Shown: positions 1-6,207 of the stretch, piece after piece
Layout: the number at the start of each line of letters is the position of its first letter
Numbering within the stretch: position 1 is the first letter of the stretch
DNA from: JBMOGA01 sp049318625
Lineage (GTDB): Bacteria; Pseudomonadota; Alphaproteobacteria; Rhizobiales; Hyphomicrobiaceae
Length of the DNA stretch: 8,983 nucleotides
NCBI GenBank assembly: GCA_049318625.1
Contig: JBMOGA010000101.1
Location: 1-8,983, forward strand
Direction of reading: 5' to 3'
Position numbers and translations under genes: made by a program
The notes under the pieces: generated by a model
Told to the model about the DNA's origin: nothing
The model's database searches: none
Seen by the model: only the letters and a program-made list of their open reading frames with translations

Positions 1-32
1 CTCAACCGAGGATACGGGGCTACCGAAGACCC

Positions 33-52
33 AAGTTCAACAACCTGCTAGG
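33..52 (+). repeat. Left copy of a 20-base inverted repeat
   Basis: The sequence AAGTTCAACAACCTGCTAGG lies 30 bases upstream of the MFS start codon. Its reverse complement recurs with one mismatch at 8932-8951, just after the ppdK stop. The match does not extend beyond these 20 bases on either side, and I saw no third copy in the window. It could be a dispersed extragenic repeat or a remnant of a mobile-element end. No transposase is present, so its nature is open. Confidence 0.6.
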
Positions 53-70
53 CTCTGCCGCAAATCGCCC

Positions 71-76
71 GAGGAG
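71..76 (+). promoter_or_regulatory. Ribosome binding site of the MFS gene
   Basis: GAGGAG sits six bases before the ATG at 83, a near-ideal Shine-Dalgarno match and spacing. It supports that start over the in-frame ATG four codons later at 95. Confidence 0.6.
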
Positions 77-82
77 CCTCCC

Positions 83-1318
83 ATGTCCGCCGCCATGCGC
101 GACCGCCTCCACTTCCTGTTCCTCAACATCGGGCACTTCCTCGACCACCTGCTGACACTGGTGTTCGCCACGGTGGCGGCGCTGGCGCTGACCCGCGAGT
201 GGGGGCTGAGCTACGCCGAGCTGGTGCCCTACGCGATGCCGGGGTTCATCGCCTTCGGCGTGTTCTCGCTGCCGGCCGGGTGGTTGGCCGACCGCTGGAG
301 CCGGGAGGGCATGATCGCCATCTTTTTCGTCGGCATCGGCGCCGCCTCGATCGTCACGTCGCTCGCCGAGACGCCGGGCCAGATGGCGCTCGGTCTGTTC
401 GCGGTCGGCGTGTTCGCGGCGATCTATCATCCGGTCGGGCTGGCGCTGGTGGTCGAGCACGCGAAGAAGACCGGTGCGGCAATCGCCGCCAACGGCGTAT
501 GGGGCAACCTCGGCGTCGGCAGTGCGGCGCTGATCACCGGCTTCATGATCGACAACGGCGGCTGGCGCAGCGCCTTCGTGGTGCCGGGGGTGCTTTCGAT
601 CCTGTGCGGCGCCGGCTATGCGGCGCTGACGTGGGACCGCATCGTGGCCCACAGCGCCGCGAAGCCACGCTCGACGGCCGCTGCCGCACCGGCGGCCGCC
701 ATGTCCGCCGCCGACCGGCGCTTCCTCGTGCGCTTCATGACGGTGGTGTTCTTCACCACCGCGGTCAGCGGCATCATCTTCCAATCGACCTCGTTCGCGC
801 TCCCCAAGGTGTTCGAGGAGCGGCTGACGGGCATTGCGGGCTCGGCGACGCTGATCGGCTGGCTCGCCTTCCTGGTGTTCGCCATCGCCTCGATGGCGCA
901 GCTCGTGGTCGGCCAACTGCTGGACCGGCTCGGCCCGCGCACCGTGTTCATGGGCGTCGCCACCATTCAGGTGGTGTTTTTCTCCCTCATGCCGGGGCTG
1001 GCCGACTGGCCGGCGCTGCTGGTGGCGATCGCCTTCATGCTCGGTGCGTTCGGCCAGATCCCGATCAACGATTACATGATCGGGCGGATGGCCAAGAGCG
1101 AGCTCAGGGCCTCGATCTACGGGGCGCGTTACGTGGTCGCCTTCGCGGTGCTGGCGGCGGCGTTGCCGCTGATCGCGTGGGTGCACAAGACGTGGGGCTT
1201 CGACACGCTGTTCCGGATTCTGGCGGGCGCCGCCGCGGTGATCCTGCTGGCGGTGATGGCGTTGCCCGGCCGGCTACCCGATGCCGCGCCGCCCGCCCGC
1301 GCCGCCGCAGCCGAGTGA
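83..1318 (+). CDS. Major facilitator superfamily (MFS) transporter
   Basis: This 411-residue inner-membrane protein fits the usual 12-helix MFS size. Hydrophobic segments fill residues about 10-180 and 215-395. They are split by a polar, Ala/Pro-rich central loop at about 183-213, giving the two six-helix halves. An MFS motif A, GWLADRWSREG, lies at 66-76 in the loop after helix 2. A related GQLLDRLGPRTVF at 277-289 occupies the equivalent place in the second half. The AIYHPVG stretch near 113-119 and the overall look recall fosmidomycin-resistance-type exporters, but the substrate cannot be read from sequence. The start is supported by a GAGGAG ribosome binding site. pgsA follows after 51 bases on the same strand, so cotranscription is possible although no functional link is evident. 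The C-terminus is a short Ala/Pro-rich tail. Confidence 0.9.
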   Translation: MSAAMRDRLHFLFLNIGHFLDHLLTLVFATVAALALTREWGLSYAELVPYAMPGFIAFGVFSLPAGWLADRWSREGMIAIFFVGIGAASIVTSLAETPGQMALGLFAVGVFAAIYHPVGLALVVEHAKKTGAAIAANGVWGNLGVGSAALITGFMIDNGGWRSAFVVPGVLSILCGAGYAALTWDRIVAHSAAKPRSTAAAAPAAAMSAADRRFLVRFMTVVFFTTAVSGIIFQSTSFALPKVFEERLTGIAGSATLIGWLAFLVFAIASMAQLVVGQLLDRLGPRTVFMGVATIQVVFFSLMPGLADWPALLVAIAFMLGAFGQIPINDYMIGRMAKSELRASIYGARYVVAFAVLAAALPLIAWVHKTWGFDTLFRILAGAAAVILLAVMALPGRLPDAAPPARAAAAE

Positions 1319-1369
1319 TCGTGCGGATCTTCGATTGACGGACCGCTTGCCGAGTGGTGTACCAGCGGC

Positions 1370-1957
1370 ATGCAACCTGCTGCGACCCGACCCAACGTGA
1401 TCGGCGTGCCGAATATGCTGACGTACGCGCGCATCGCCGCCGTACCGGCGTTGGTGCTGTGCATGCTTCTGCTCGACGGCGACGCCCGCAACTGGGCGGC
1501 CTGCGGGATCTTCGTGGCCGCCTGCATCACCGACTGGCTCGACGGCTATCTGGCGCGGATACTGGCGCAGCAGTCCTCGCTCGGGCGGATGCTCGACCCG
1601 ATCGCCGACAAGCTGCTGGTCGGCGGCGCCATCGTGATGCTGGTGGAAGACCAGTCGATCGCCGGGATCTCGGTGGTGGCGGCGGTCGTGATCCTGAGCC
1701 GCGAGATCCTGGTGTCGGGCCTCAGGGAGTACCTTGCCGCCCTCAACGTGCAGATCCACGTCACCTGGCTCGCCAAGGTCAAGACGACCTTCCAGATGGT
1801 CGCCATCGCGATGCTGCTGGCCGGGGCGGCCGGCGACCGCCTGTTGCCGGGCCTGTCGTCGGCGGGACTGGCGCTGATCTGGTGCGCGGCGCTGCTGACG
1901 GTTTGGACCGGGTTCGACTACCTGCGGGCGGCCGTCCGGCACGCCATGGAGAACTGA
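1370..1957 (+). CDS. pgsA: CDP-diacylglycerol--glycerol-3-phosphate 3-phosphatidyltransferase
   Basis: This 195-residue integral membrane enzyme transfers a phosphatidyl group from CDP-diacylglycerol to glycerol-3-phosphate. It yields phosphatidylglycerophosphate, the committed step to phosphatidylglycerol and cardiolipin. The complete CDP-alcohol phosphatidyltransferase signature is present: D55 and D58-G59, A62-R63, eight residues, G72, then D76 and D80. These acidic residues bind the metal ions and CDP group. The N-terminal VPNMLTYARI, SREILVSGLREYLA at about 110-122 and KVKTTFQM at about 136-143 are typical of PgsA rather than of phosphatidylserine or cardiolipin synthases. Several hydrophobic helices follow the signature. 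The ATG at 1370 lacks a strong ribosome binding site, so the start could lie slightly downstream; the conserved core begins near residue 13. moaD follows after 12 bases and moaE after that, suggesting one transcript. Confidence 0.95.
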   Translation: MQPAATRPNVIGVPNMLTYARIAAVPALVLCMLLLDGDARNWAACGIFVAACITDWLDGYLARILAQQSSLGRMLDPIADKLLVGGAIVMLVEDQSIAGISVVAAVVILSREILVSGLREYLAALNVQIHVTWLAKVKTTFQMVAIAMLLAGAAGDRLLPGLSSAGLALIWCAALLTVWTGFDYLRAAVRHAMEN

Positions 1958-1969
1958 GGCGCTGGCGTC

Positions 1970-2221
1970 GTGAAGCTGCTGTACTTCGCATGGGTGCGCG
2001 AACGGATCGGACGGGCCGAGGAACACCTCGACGTGCCGCCCGAGGTGGTGAGCGTGGCCGACCTGATCGGCTGGCTCACGGCGCGCGGTCCCGAATACGC
2101 CCACGCTTTCGCACAGCCGGCCGTAATCCGCTGCGCCATCGACCAGATGCACGTGGCGCAGAGCGCGCCGCTGGCAGGGGCGCGCGAGGTCGCGTTCTTC
2201 CCGCCGGTGACGGGAGGCTGA
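1970..2221 (+). CDS. moaD: Molybdopterin synthase small subunit MoaD
   Basis: This 83-residue ubiquitin-fold sulfur carrier begins with a GTG codon and ends in the required Gly-Gly (VTGG). In the family, that C-terminus is adenylylated by MoeB and converted to a thiocarboxylate, which donates sulfur to cyclic pyranopterin monophosphate inside MoaE. The start MKLLYFAWVRERIG and the FFPPVTGG end are characteristic of MoaD. ThiS, the alternative ubiquitin-like carrier, is shorter and would not be expected next to moaE. A GAGG overlapping the end of pgsA, ten bases before the GTG, is the likely ribosome binding site. The moaE start is two bases after this stop. moaA, moaC and moeB are not in the window. 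Confidence 0.92.
   Translation: MKLLYFAWVRERIGRAEEHLDVPPEVVSVADLIGWLTARGPEYAHAFAQPAVIRCAIDQMHVAQSAPLAGAREVAFFPPVTGG
2212..2217 (+). promoter_or_regulatory. Ribosome binding site of moaE, inside moaD
   Basis: GGGAGG lies five bases before the GTG at 2223 and overlaps the codons for the terminal glycines of MoaD. This fixes the moaE start and implies translational coupling, which would help produce the two subunits in equal amounts. Confidence 0.6.
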
Positions 2222-2222
2222 C

Positions 2223-2711
2223 GTGGCCGTTCGGGTGCAGCGGGAGGGCTTCGACGTCGGCGCCGAGATCAGGGCGCTGACGGCCGGGCGCGTCGATGTC
2301 GGGGCCATCGTCACCTTCACGGGCACGGTGCGCGGCGAGAGCGGGGGGCGGGCGCTGCGGTCGATGGCGCTCGAGCATTATCCGGGTATGACGGAGCGCG
2401 AGCTCGAACGGGTCGAGGCGGAGGCGCTGGCGCGCTGGCCGCTGGCGGCGTCGCTGATCGTGCACCGGATCGGCGAACTGGTGCCGGGCGACGACATCGT
2501 GCTGGTGGTGACGGCTTCGGCGCACCGGCAGGCGGCCTTCGACGCGGCGGCCTTCCTGATGGACTACCTCAAGACGCGGGCCCCGTTCTGGAAGAAAGAG
2601 ACCGCTGTCGACGGCTCGGGCGGGTGGGTCGATGCGCGCGAAACCGACACGGCGGCGGCGGCGCGCTGGCAGGGCGGACCCGGCGCCCAGAGTGTTCGTC
2701 GCAGCGATTGA
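2223..2711 (+). CDS. moaE: Molybdopterin synthase large subunit MoaE
   Basis: This 162-residue catalytic subunit of the MoaD2-MoaE2 heterotetramer inserts two sulfurs into cyclic pyranopterin monophosphate to form molybdopterin in the cytoplasm. Family motifs are clear. GAIVTFTGTVR is at 27-37 and LEHYPGMTERELER at 50-63. HRIGELVPGDDIVLVV is at 81-96, SAHR at 99-102 and KTRAPFWKKE at 117-126. K117 and K124 match, by spacing, the two lysines needed for catalysis in E. coli MoaE. The start is GTG, supported by a strong GGGAGG site. The last 20 or so residues after the conserved core are less typical and look like a disordered tail. It is the last gene of the rightward block. The next gene is convergent, and I see no clear hairpin-plus-T-run terminator in the 98 bases between them. 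Confidence 0.94.
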   Translation: MAVRVQREGFDVGAEIRALTAGRVDVGAIVTFTGTVRGESGGRALRSMALEHYPGMTERELERVEAEALARWPLAASLIVHRIGELVPGDDIVLVVTASAHRQAAFDAAAFLMDYLKTRAPFWKKETAVDGSGGWVDARETDTAAAARWQGGPGAQSVRRSD

Positions 2712-2809
2712 ACCGGGCTCGCGGCGCGGCAGCCGTGCGATGTCTCAACCGAGGGTGGCTGTCGTGGTCACGGTCGCCGTGTTCCGACGCCAGCTCGACC
2801 GGTCAGCGG

Positions 2810-3265
2810 CTAATGTCGGCTGCGCGGCTTGCGGCGGCCCGTCCGATGGGCGGGAATGGCCTTGCGGGTGGCCGGCGCACGGGTCGTCTTGGCGCGCTGC
2901 GGGCGCGACCCGCCACGGGCCGTGGCCGGTGCCCGTGCGGACCGTTCTGCCGGGACCATGGCACGCGGCTGGTTCAAGGCCGCTGCCGAGTGCAGGCGAG
3001 CGGGCAGCTTGAAGTCCACGGGCTCGCGGCGCATCAGGAAGCCGGCGACCTGGGGGGTGCGGGCCTCGAAACCGAAATCGGCCAGCGCCAACTCGGGCAA
3101 GCGGAATTCGGGCAGGCGGATTTCGGGCAGGACGTATTCGGGCAGGTAGACGTCGTTCTCGAGCGACGGACGCATGCGCCGTTGGGTCCGCTGGCCGAAG
3201 ATGAACCGGAAAATCGCGCCGAGCCAGCCTCCCGACCCGCGCCTCGTACTCTTCGCCACGACCAT
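2810..3265 (-). CDS. Unrecognised basic protein with tandem xxLPE repeats
   Basis: I do not recognise this 151-residue protein. Third codon positions are mostly G or C, as in the surrounding genes, which supports real coding. Residues about 13-23 are hydrophobic and aromatic (GWLGAIFRFIF), followed by a basic QRTQRRMR. Residues 39-58 are four tandem five-residue units, VYLPE, YVLPE, IRLPE and FRLPE. Residues 59-90 are mixed, with a further KLP. The C-terminal 55 residues are rich in Arg, Lys, Ala, Pro and Thr and look disordered, with possible nucleic-acid or acidic-surface binding. An in-frame TAG five codons upstream limits the start. A run of six G directly abuts the ATG, so the GTG at codon 3 (first base 3259) may be the true start. 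A TTAA-N7-TTAA palindrome 45 bases upstream suggests its own regulated promoter. Function unknown. Confidence 0.55.
   Translation of the reverse strand: MVVAKSTRRGSGGWLGAIFRFIFGQRTQRRMRPSLENDVYLPEYVLPEIRLPEFRLPELALADFGFEARTPQVAGFLMRREPVDFKLPARLHSAAALNQPRAMVPAERSARAPATARGGSRPQRAKTTRAPATRKAIPAHRTGRRKPRSRH
3092..3151 (-). repeat. Four tandem 15-base repeats within the coding region
   Basis: Four consecutive 15-base units, read on the plus strand, begin with CTCGGGCAAG or TTCGGGCAGG. The first seven to ten bases are nearly constant and the last five vary. On the coding strand each unit encodes two variable residues followed by Leu-Pro-Glu. The length is an exact multiple of the codon, so unit gain or loss keeps the frame. 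Confidence 0.8.
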
Positions 3266-3310
3266 CCCCCCAGCCGACTACTCGAATGTGGGCATGCTGA
3301 AGGAGAGACA

Positions 3311-3325
3311 TTAAGGTCGACTTAA
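3311..3325 (-). promoter_or_regulatory. Possible CtrA binding site (TTAA-N7-TTAA)
   Basis: TTAAGTCGACCTTAA on the minus strand is two TTAA half-sites exactly seven bases apart, the core of the alphaproteobacterial CtrA site (TTAA-N7-TTAAC). The trailing C is absent, and the arms also form a TTAAG/CTTAA palindrome. It lies in the 91-base gap, 45 bases upstream of the 151-residue gene, the only start codon it faces. TTAA is rare in this GC-rich sequence. Regulation by CtrA, or by another factor that uses the palindrome, is inference. Confidence 0.4.
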
Positions 3326-3356
3326 ATGGCGTTCCAGAACAGAACGTTGTATCGGC

Positions 3357-3758
3357 TTATTCAGTCGATGCCTCGGCTTCGACCCCGATAATGGCGGCCA
3401 TCTGGCGGGCAATCAGCCGATCCAGGAAGCCTTCGAAGGGGACCGTGAACACCGTCATACCGCGCGGATCGGCGTGCCACTCCTCGAGGGCGGGCGCAAA
3501 GCCCTCGGGCAGCGGCAGTTCGCCGTCGACGGTGACCACGGTCTCGGCCAGCGCGGCCTCGGAAAACGACAGGAAGGGGATGGTGGCAGCGTCGATCGTG
3601 CCGTCCGGCAGGCGCCGCGGCGCCCCCGTCACCGCGCAGCAGACGACGGCGCCGCTGGCGAACGTCAGCACCGCGCCGATGACGATGCGCGAGCCCGTGT
3701 GGCTGTCGGGCGCACGATAGGTCCAGGCCTGCCCCGGAACGAACTTCGGACCGTCCAT
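3357..3758 (-). CDS. Conserved-looking hypothetical protein, 133 residues
   Basis: I cannot assign a family. The protein opens with a PGQAWTYRAP stretch at about 8-17. A run of small hydrophobic residues at about 25-45 (IVIGAVLTFASGAVVCCAV) looks more like paired beta strands than a membrane helix. There are two acidic, Pro-containing segments and a C-terminal helix-like FEGFLDRLIARQMAAIIGVE. There is no signal peptide or cysteine cluster beyond an adjacent Cys-Cys at about 40-41, so a small cytoplasmic domain is likely. A GGGAGG six bases before the ATG is a strong ribosome binding site, and third positions are GC-rich. It starts 22 bases after the RNase T2 stop on the same strand, so it is probably the last gene of the peptidase-RNase transcript. 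Confidence 0.75.
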   Translation of the reverse strand: MDGPKFVPGQAWTYRAPDSHTGSRIVIGAVLTFASGAVVCCAVTGAPRRLPDGTIDAATIPFLSFSEAALAETVVTVDGELPLPEGFAPALEEWHADPRGMTVFTVPFEGFLDRLIARQMAAIIGVEAEASTE

Positions 3759-3780
3759 CGGCGCCCTCCCCCCGATCTCC

Positions 3781-4629
3781 TCAGATGCGCCGCTGCGGCG
3801 TCGGCTCGGGCATCAGGCCGGGCGGCAACGGCGTCGGCGCGCCCGGCGCCGGCTGGGCCCTGGGCGGGGTGGCGGGCGCCGCCGGAGTGGGTGCCGGGTC
3901 GGTGTATCCCCCCTCGCGGACCGGCGGCACATACAGGCGATCGGCCCGGCACAGGCGGCGCTGCTCGTTGCGGGCCCCGCAATCGGCCGGCTTGCCGTCG
4001 CGGCTGAAGCAGATGTGGACCTCCTTCAGCCGATTGCCGGTGCCGCCGCAGGAGACCGCGATCATGTCGCGCGTCAGCTTGGGATTGACCGCCAGGAACG
4101 CGTCGACGACCTCCTCGCGGCCGATCGTGAAGGGCGCGCCCGGGTTCACGAAGCGCTCGGGCATCCGCACGGTCTCGAAAACCCGCCGCGACAGGTCGAA
4201 AAAGGGTCCGGGCTCGAGGCCGGAGCAGGTGCCGTGCTTGCGGTACTGGTGGATCACCAGCTTGCGGCTCGGCATGATGTCCAGCATCCGGTCGATCACG
4301 CCGTGCGGCACGAACGGCCGGAACTGCGTCTGGCAGTTCTCCGGCCAGCCGCGCTCGTACTGCGGCCACAGGCCGTGCAGCACGAAGGCGTAGGGTCGCG
4401 GCGGACGTGGGCCACATTGCGGATCGCGCTGGCGCGGGTCGACCTCGGCGCAATGGGTCGGGCTCCACGACAGTGACAGCACGTAGTGGTCGAAGACGCC
4501 GGCGACATGGTTGGCGGACCGGCCGCCGCGGTCGTAGGACCGTTGCGCGATGGCGGCGGTCGCGGCCAAGCCGACGACGGCTGCCACCAGCGCCAGCATG
4601 GCGAGGCGGCGGCTGAGGCGCGCGATCAT
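3781..4629 (-). CDS. Secreted ribonuclease T2 family protein
   Basis: This 282-residue exported RNase belongs to the T2 family, which cleaves single-stranded RNA through 2',3'-cyclic phosphate intermediates. A Sec signal peptide is clear: basic RLSRR, a hydrophobic core at about 9-26 and a likely AIA-Q cleavage near residue 28. FVLHGLWPQY at 82-91 is the first catalytic motif, with H85. IHQYRKHGTCSG at 126-137 is the second, with K131 and H132. The position normally held by Glu in the second motif is Gln128. Several cysteines (60, 72, 99, 135, 194, 207, 217, 227) fit a disulfide-bonded periplasmic enzyme. After about residue 240 a Pro/Ala-rich tail of roughly 40 residues is added. I chose the ATG at 4629 because GGGAG lies eight bases upstream. 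An alternative ATG at 4647 would overlap the peptidase stop as ATGA and add six residues. Confidence 0.9.
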   Translation of the reverse strand: MIARLSRRLAMLALVAAVVGLAATAAIAQRSYDRGGRSANHVAGVFDHYVLSLSWSPTHCAEVDPRQRDPQCGPRPPRPYAFVLHGLWPQYERGWPENCQTQFRPFVPHGVIDRMLDIMPSRKLVIHQYRKHGTCSGLEPGPFFDLSRRVFETVRMPERFVNPGAPFTIGREEVVDAFLAVNPKLTRDMIAVSCGGTGNRLKEVHICFSRDGKPADCGARNEQRRLCRADRLYVPPVREGGYTDPAPTPAAPATPPRAQPAPGAPTPLPPGLMPEPTPQRRI

Positions 4630-4643
4630 GGGGCGTTCTCCCG

Positions 4644-6047
4644 TCATTCGGCCGAGGCGAGCGCGTCCAGTATGCGCGCCCAGCTGCGGGCGCCCTTCCG
4701 GAAGCTGGTCAGGTTGTACTTCTCATTCGGCGAGTGGATCCGGTCGTCGTCGAGGCCGAAGCCGACGAGCAGTGAGTCCATCTTCAAGGTGTCCTTGAAG
4801 GACGTGACGATCGGGATCGAGCCGCCCATGCCCATCAGCGCGGCCGGTCGGCCCCACTCGGCCTCGAGGGCATCCGCGGCGGCGCGGATGTGCGGGGCAG
4901 ACGTGTCGAACGCCACGGCTTCGCTGCCGCGGGCGTAGAGGAACTCGGCCTTGCAGTCGGCCGGCAAGCGCTCTTTCACGAAGGCCTGCAGGCCCTTCTG
5001 GATGCGCTTGGGATCCTGGCCGGGCACGAGACGGCAGGTGATCTTGACCGAGGCCTCGGTCGGAATGACCGTCTTCGAGCCGGCGCCCTGATAGCCGCCT
5101 GTGATGCCGTTGTACTCGACCGTCGGGCGCGCCCAGACCTGCTCGAGCACCGAGTATTTGCTTTCACCGGCGGGCTCGCTGAGGCCGATGGCGCCGAGGA
5201 ACGCCTCGCCGTCGAAGCCGAGGTCGTCCCACTGACGCAACTGCTTGGCCGACGGCTTCTCGACGTCGTCGTAGAAGCCGGCGATGCGGACGCGGCCCTT
5301 GTCGTCGTGCATCTCGCCGAGGATGCGGGCGAGGACGCGGATCGGGTTGACCGCCGCGCCGCCGTAGGTGCCGGAGTGCAGATCCCGCTTCGGCCCGCGG
5401 ATCACCAGTTCGGTGGCGGCCAGGCCGCGCAAGCGCGTGGTGATGGCCGGGGTGTCCTTGTCCCACTGGGCGGTATCGCAGACGAGCGCCAGATCGGCGG
5501 TGACTTCCTTGCCGTGCTTGGCGAGGAACCCGGCCAGCGAAGGCGAGCCGCACTCCTCCTCGCCCTCGAGCAGCACGGTGACGGCGACCGGCAGCTCTCC
5601 GGCCACCTGCTTCCAGGCGCGCGCGGCCTCGAAGAACGTCATCAGCTGGCCCTTGTTGTCCTCGGCGCCGCGGGCGACCACGACCTTGCCGTTGCCCCGC
5701 TCGGTCGCCAGCCGCGGCTCGAACGGCGGCGACGACCAAAGATCCAGCGGATCGGCCGGTTGCACATCGTAGTGGCCGTAGAACAGCGCGTGCGGCATCC
5801 CCTTAGGCCGCTTGGCGCGGTCGTGGGCGACCACCATCGGGTGTCCGGTCGTCGGCACCACCTTGGCCTCGTGGAAGCCGATGTCCGCGAGTTGCCGGGC
5901 GCACCATTGGGCCGCCGTCCGGCAGTGGTCGGCAAAGGCCGGATCGGTGGACACGCTGGGAATGCGGATCAGCTCGAACAGGCGCTCCAACGCGGCGTCC
6001 TGCGAGCGATCGAGCACCTTGAGCACGTCCGTCAGTTGCGTCGGCAT
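4644..6047 (-). CDS. M20 family metallopeptidase (dipeptidase-like)
   Basis: This 467-residue cytoplasmic di-zinc peptidase belongs to the M20 family (ArgE/DapE/carnosinase-like). The metal and catalytic residues are all visible. H92 and D94 lie in FYGHYDVQP, and D130 in GAEDNKGQ bridges the metals. E164-E165 in LEGEEECGSPS give the general base and a ligand. D191 in LVCDTAQWD and H438 in RIHSPNE complete the set. RGPKRDLHSGTYGG at about 217-230 opens the inserted dimerisation domain and carries H224. The motifs and length fit the dipeptidase branch better than DapE or ArgE, but the substrate is not determined by sequence. I chose the ATG at 6047, which has GGGGA eight bases upstream. An ATG at 6062 and a TTG at 6068 are in frame but lack a ribosome binding site. 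Its stop lies 14 bases before the RNase T2 start, suggesting cotranscription. Confidence 0.93.
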   Translation of the reverse strand: MPTQLTDVLKVLDRSQDAALERLFELIRIPSVSTDPAFADHCRTAAQWCARQLADIGFHEAKVVPTTGHPMVVAHDRAKRPKGMPHALFYGHYDVQPADPLDLWSSPPFEPRLATERGNGKVVVARGAEDNKGQLMTFFEAARAWKQVAGELPVAVTVLLEGEEECGSPSLAGFLAKHGKEVTADLALVCDTAQWDKDTPAITTRLRGLAATELVIRGPKRDLHSGTYGGAAVNPIRVLARILGEMHDDKGRVRIAGFYDDVEKPSAKQLRQWDDLGFDGEAFLGAIGLSEPAGESKYSVLEQVWARPTVEYNGITGGYQGAGSKTVIPTEASVKITCRLVPGQDPKRIQKGLQAFVKERLPADCKAEFLYARGSEAVAFDTSAPHIRAAADALEAEWGRPAALMGMGGSIPIVTSFKDTLKMDSLLVGFGLDDDRIHSPNEKYNLTSFRKGARSWARILDALASAE

Positions 6048-6078
6048 GGACCCTATCCCCATTGGCAAAAGCGCCCGG

Positions 6079-6107
6079 ACACTGCGCGAGCGGCTTCACC
6101 ACGTCAA
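6079..6107 (-). promoter_or_regulatory. Candidate promoter of the peptidase-RNase block
   Basis: On the minus strand TTGACG (6107-6102) matches the -35 consensus at five of six bases. Seventeen bases on, CAGTGT (6084-6079) is a poor -10. The placement, about 30 bases before the chosen start at 6047, is sensible, but the weak -10 keeps this tentative. Confidence 0.25.
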
Positions 6108-6146
6108 AAGGAAAACGCCTGCGCGGGCTCGCGTCACGTTACCACT

Positions 6147-6175
6147 TTGCCGGCGGCCCGGCGGGCGAGTATCCC
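6147..6175 (+). promoter_or_regulatory. Candidate promoter of ppdK
   Basis: TTGCCG (6147-6152) and TATCCC (6170-6175) are separated by 17 bases and lie 32 bases before the ppdK start. Each hexamer matches the sigma-70 consensus only in part, so this is a tentative call. It sits in the divergent gap that must hold the ppdK promoter. Confidence 0.22.
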
Positions 6176-6207
6176 ATGCGTGCCGTCCCCTCACCGCGAG
6201 ATGATTC

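Noticed and set aside
20..1186. 388-residue open frame on the minus strand across the MFS gene
   Set aside because: Its product is His/Arg/Glu/Asp-rich with no domain, typical of the antisense of a GC-rich gene. The plus strand encodes a convincing transporter with a good ribosome binding site.
1274..2326. 350-residue minus-strand frame across pgsA and moaD
   Set aside because: Low-complexity Arg/His/Gln composition, and it opposes two clearly recognised genes.
1..2754. Direct repeat CTCAACCGAGG at 1-11 and 2744-2754
   Set aside because: Only 11 bases with no extension. Such matches are plausible by chance and no feature links the two sites.
2712..2809. Terminator between the convergent moaE and 151-residue genes
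   Set aside because: The best stem (CACGG/CCGTG near 2770) has only five pairs and no T run on either strand.
2745..3325. Competing frames over the 151-residue gene (188 residues minus strand, 233 and 106 residues plus strand)
   Set aside because: The 151-residue frame has better third-position GC and a coherent peptide repeat. The others look like out-of-frame translations.
3331..3345. LexA-like GTTC/GAAC motifs
   Set aside because: The half-sites are spaced by two and one bases, not the seven-base spacing of the alphaproteobacterial SOS box.
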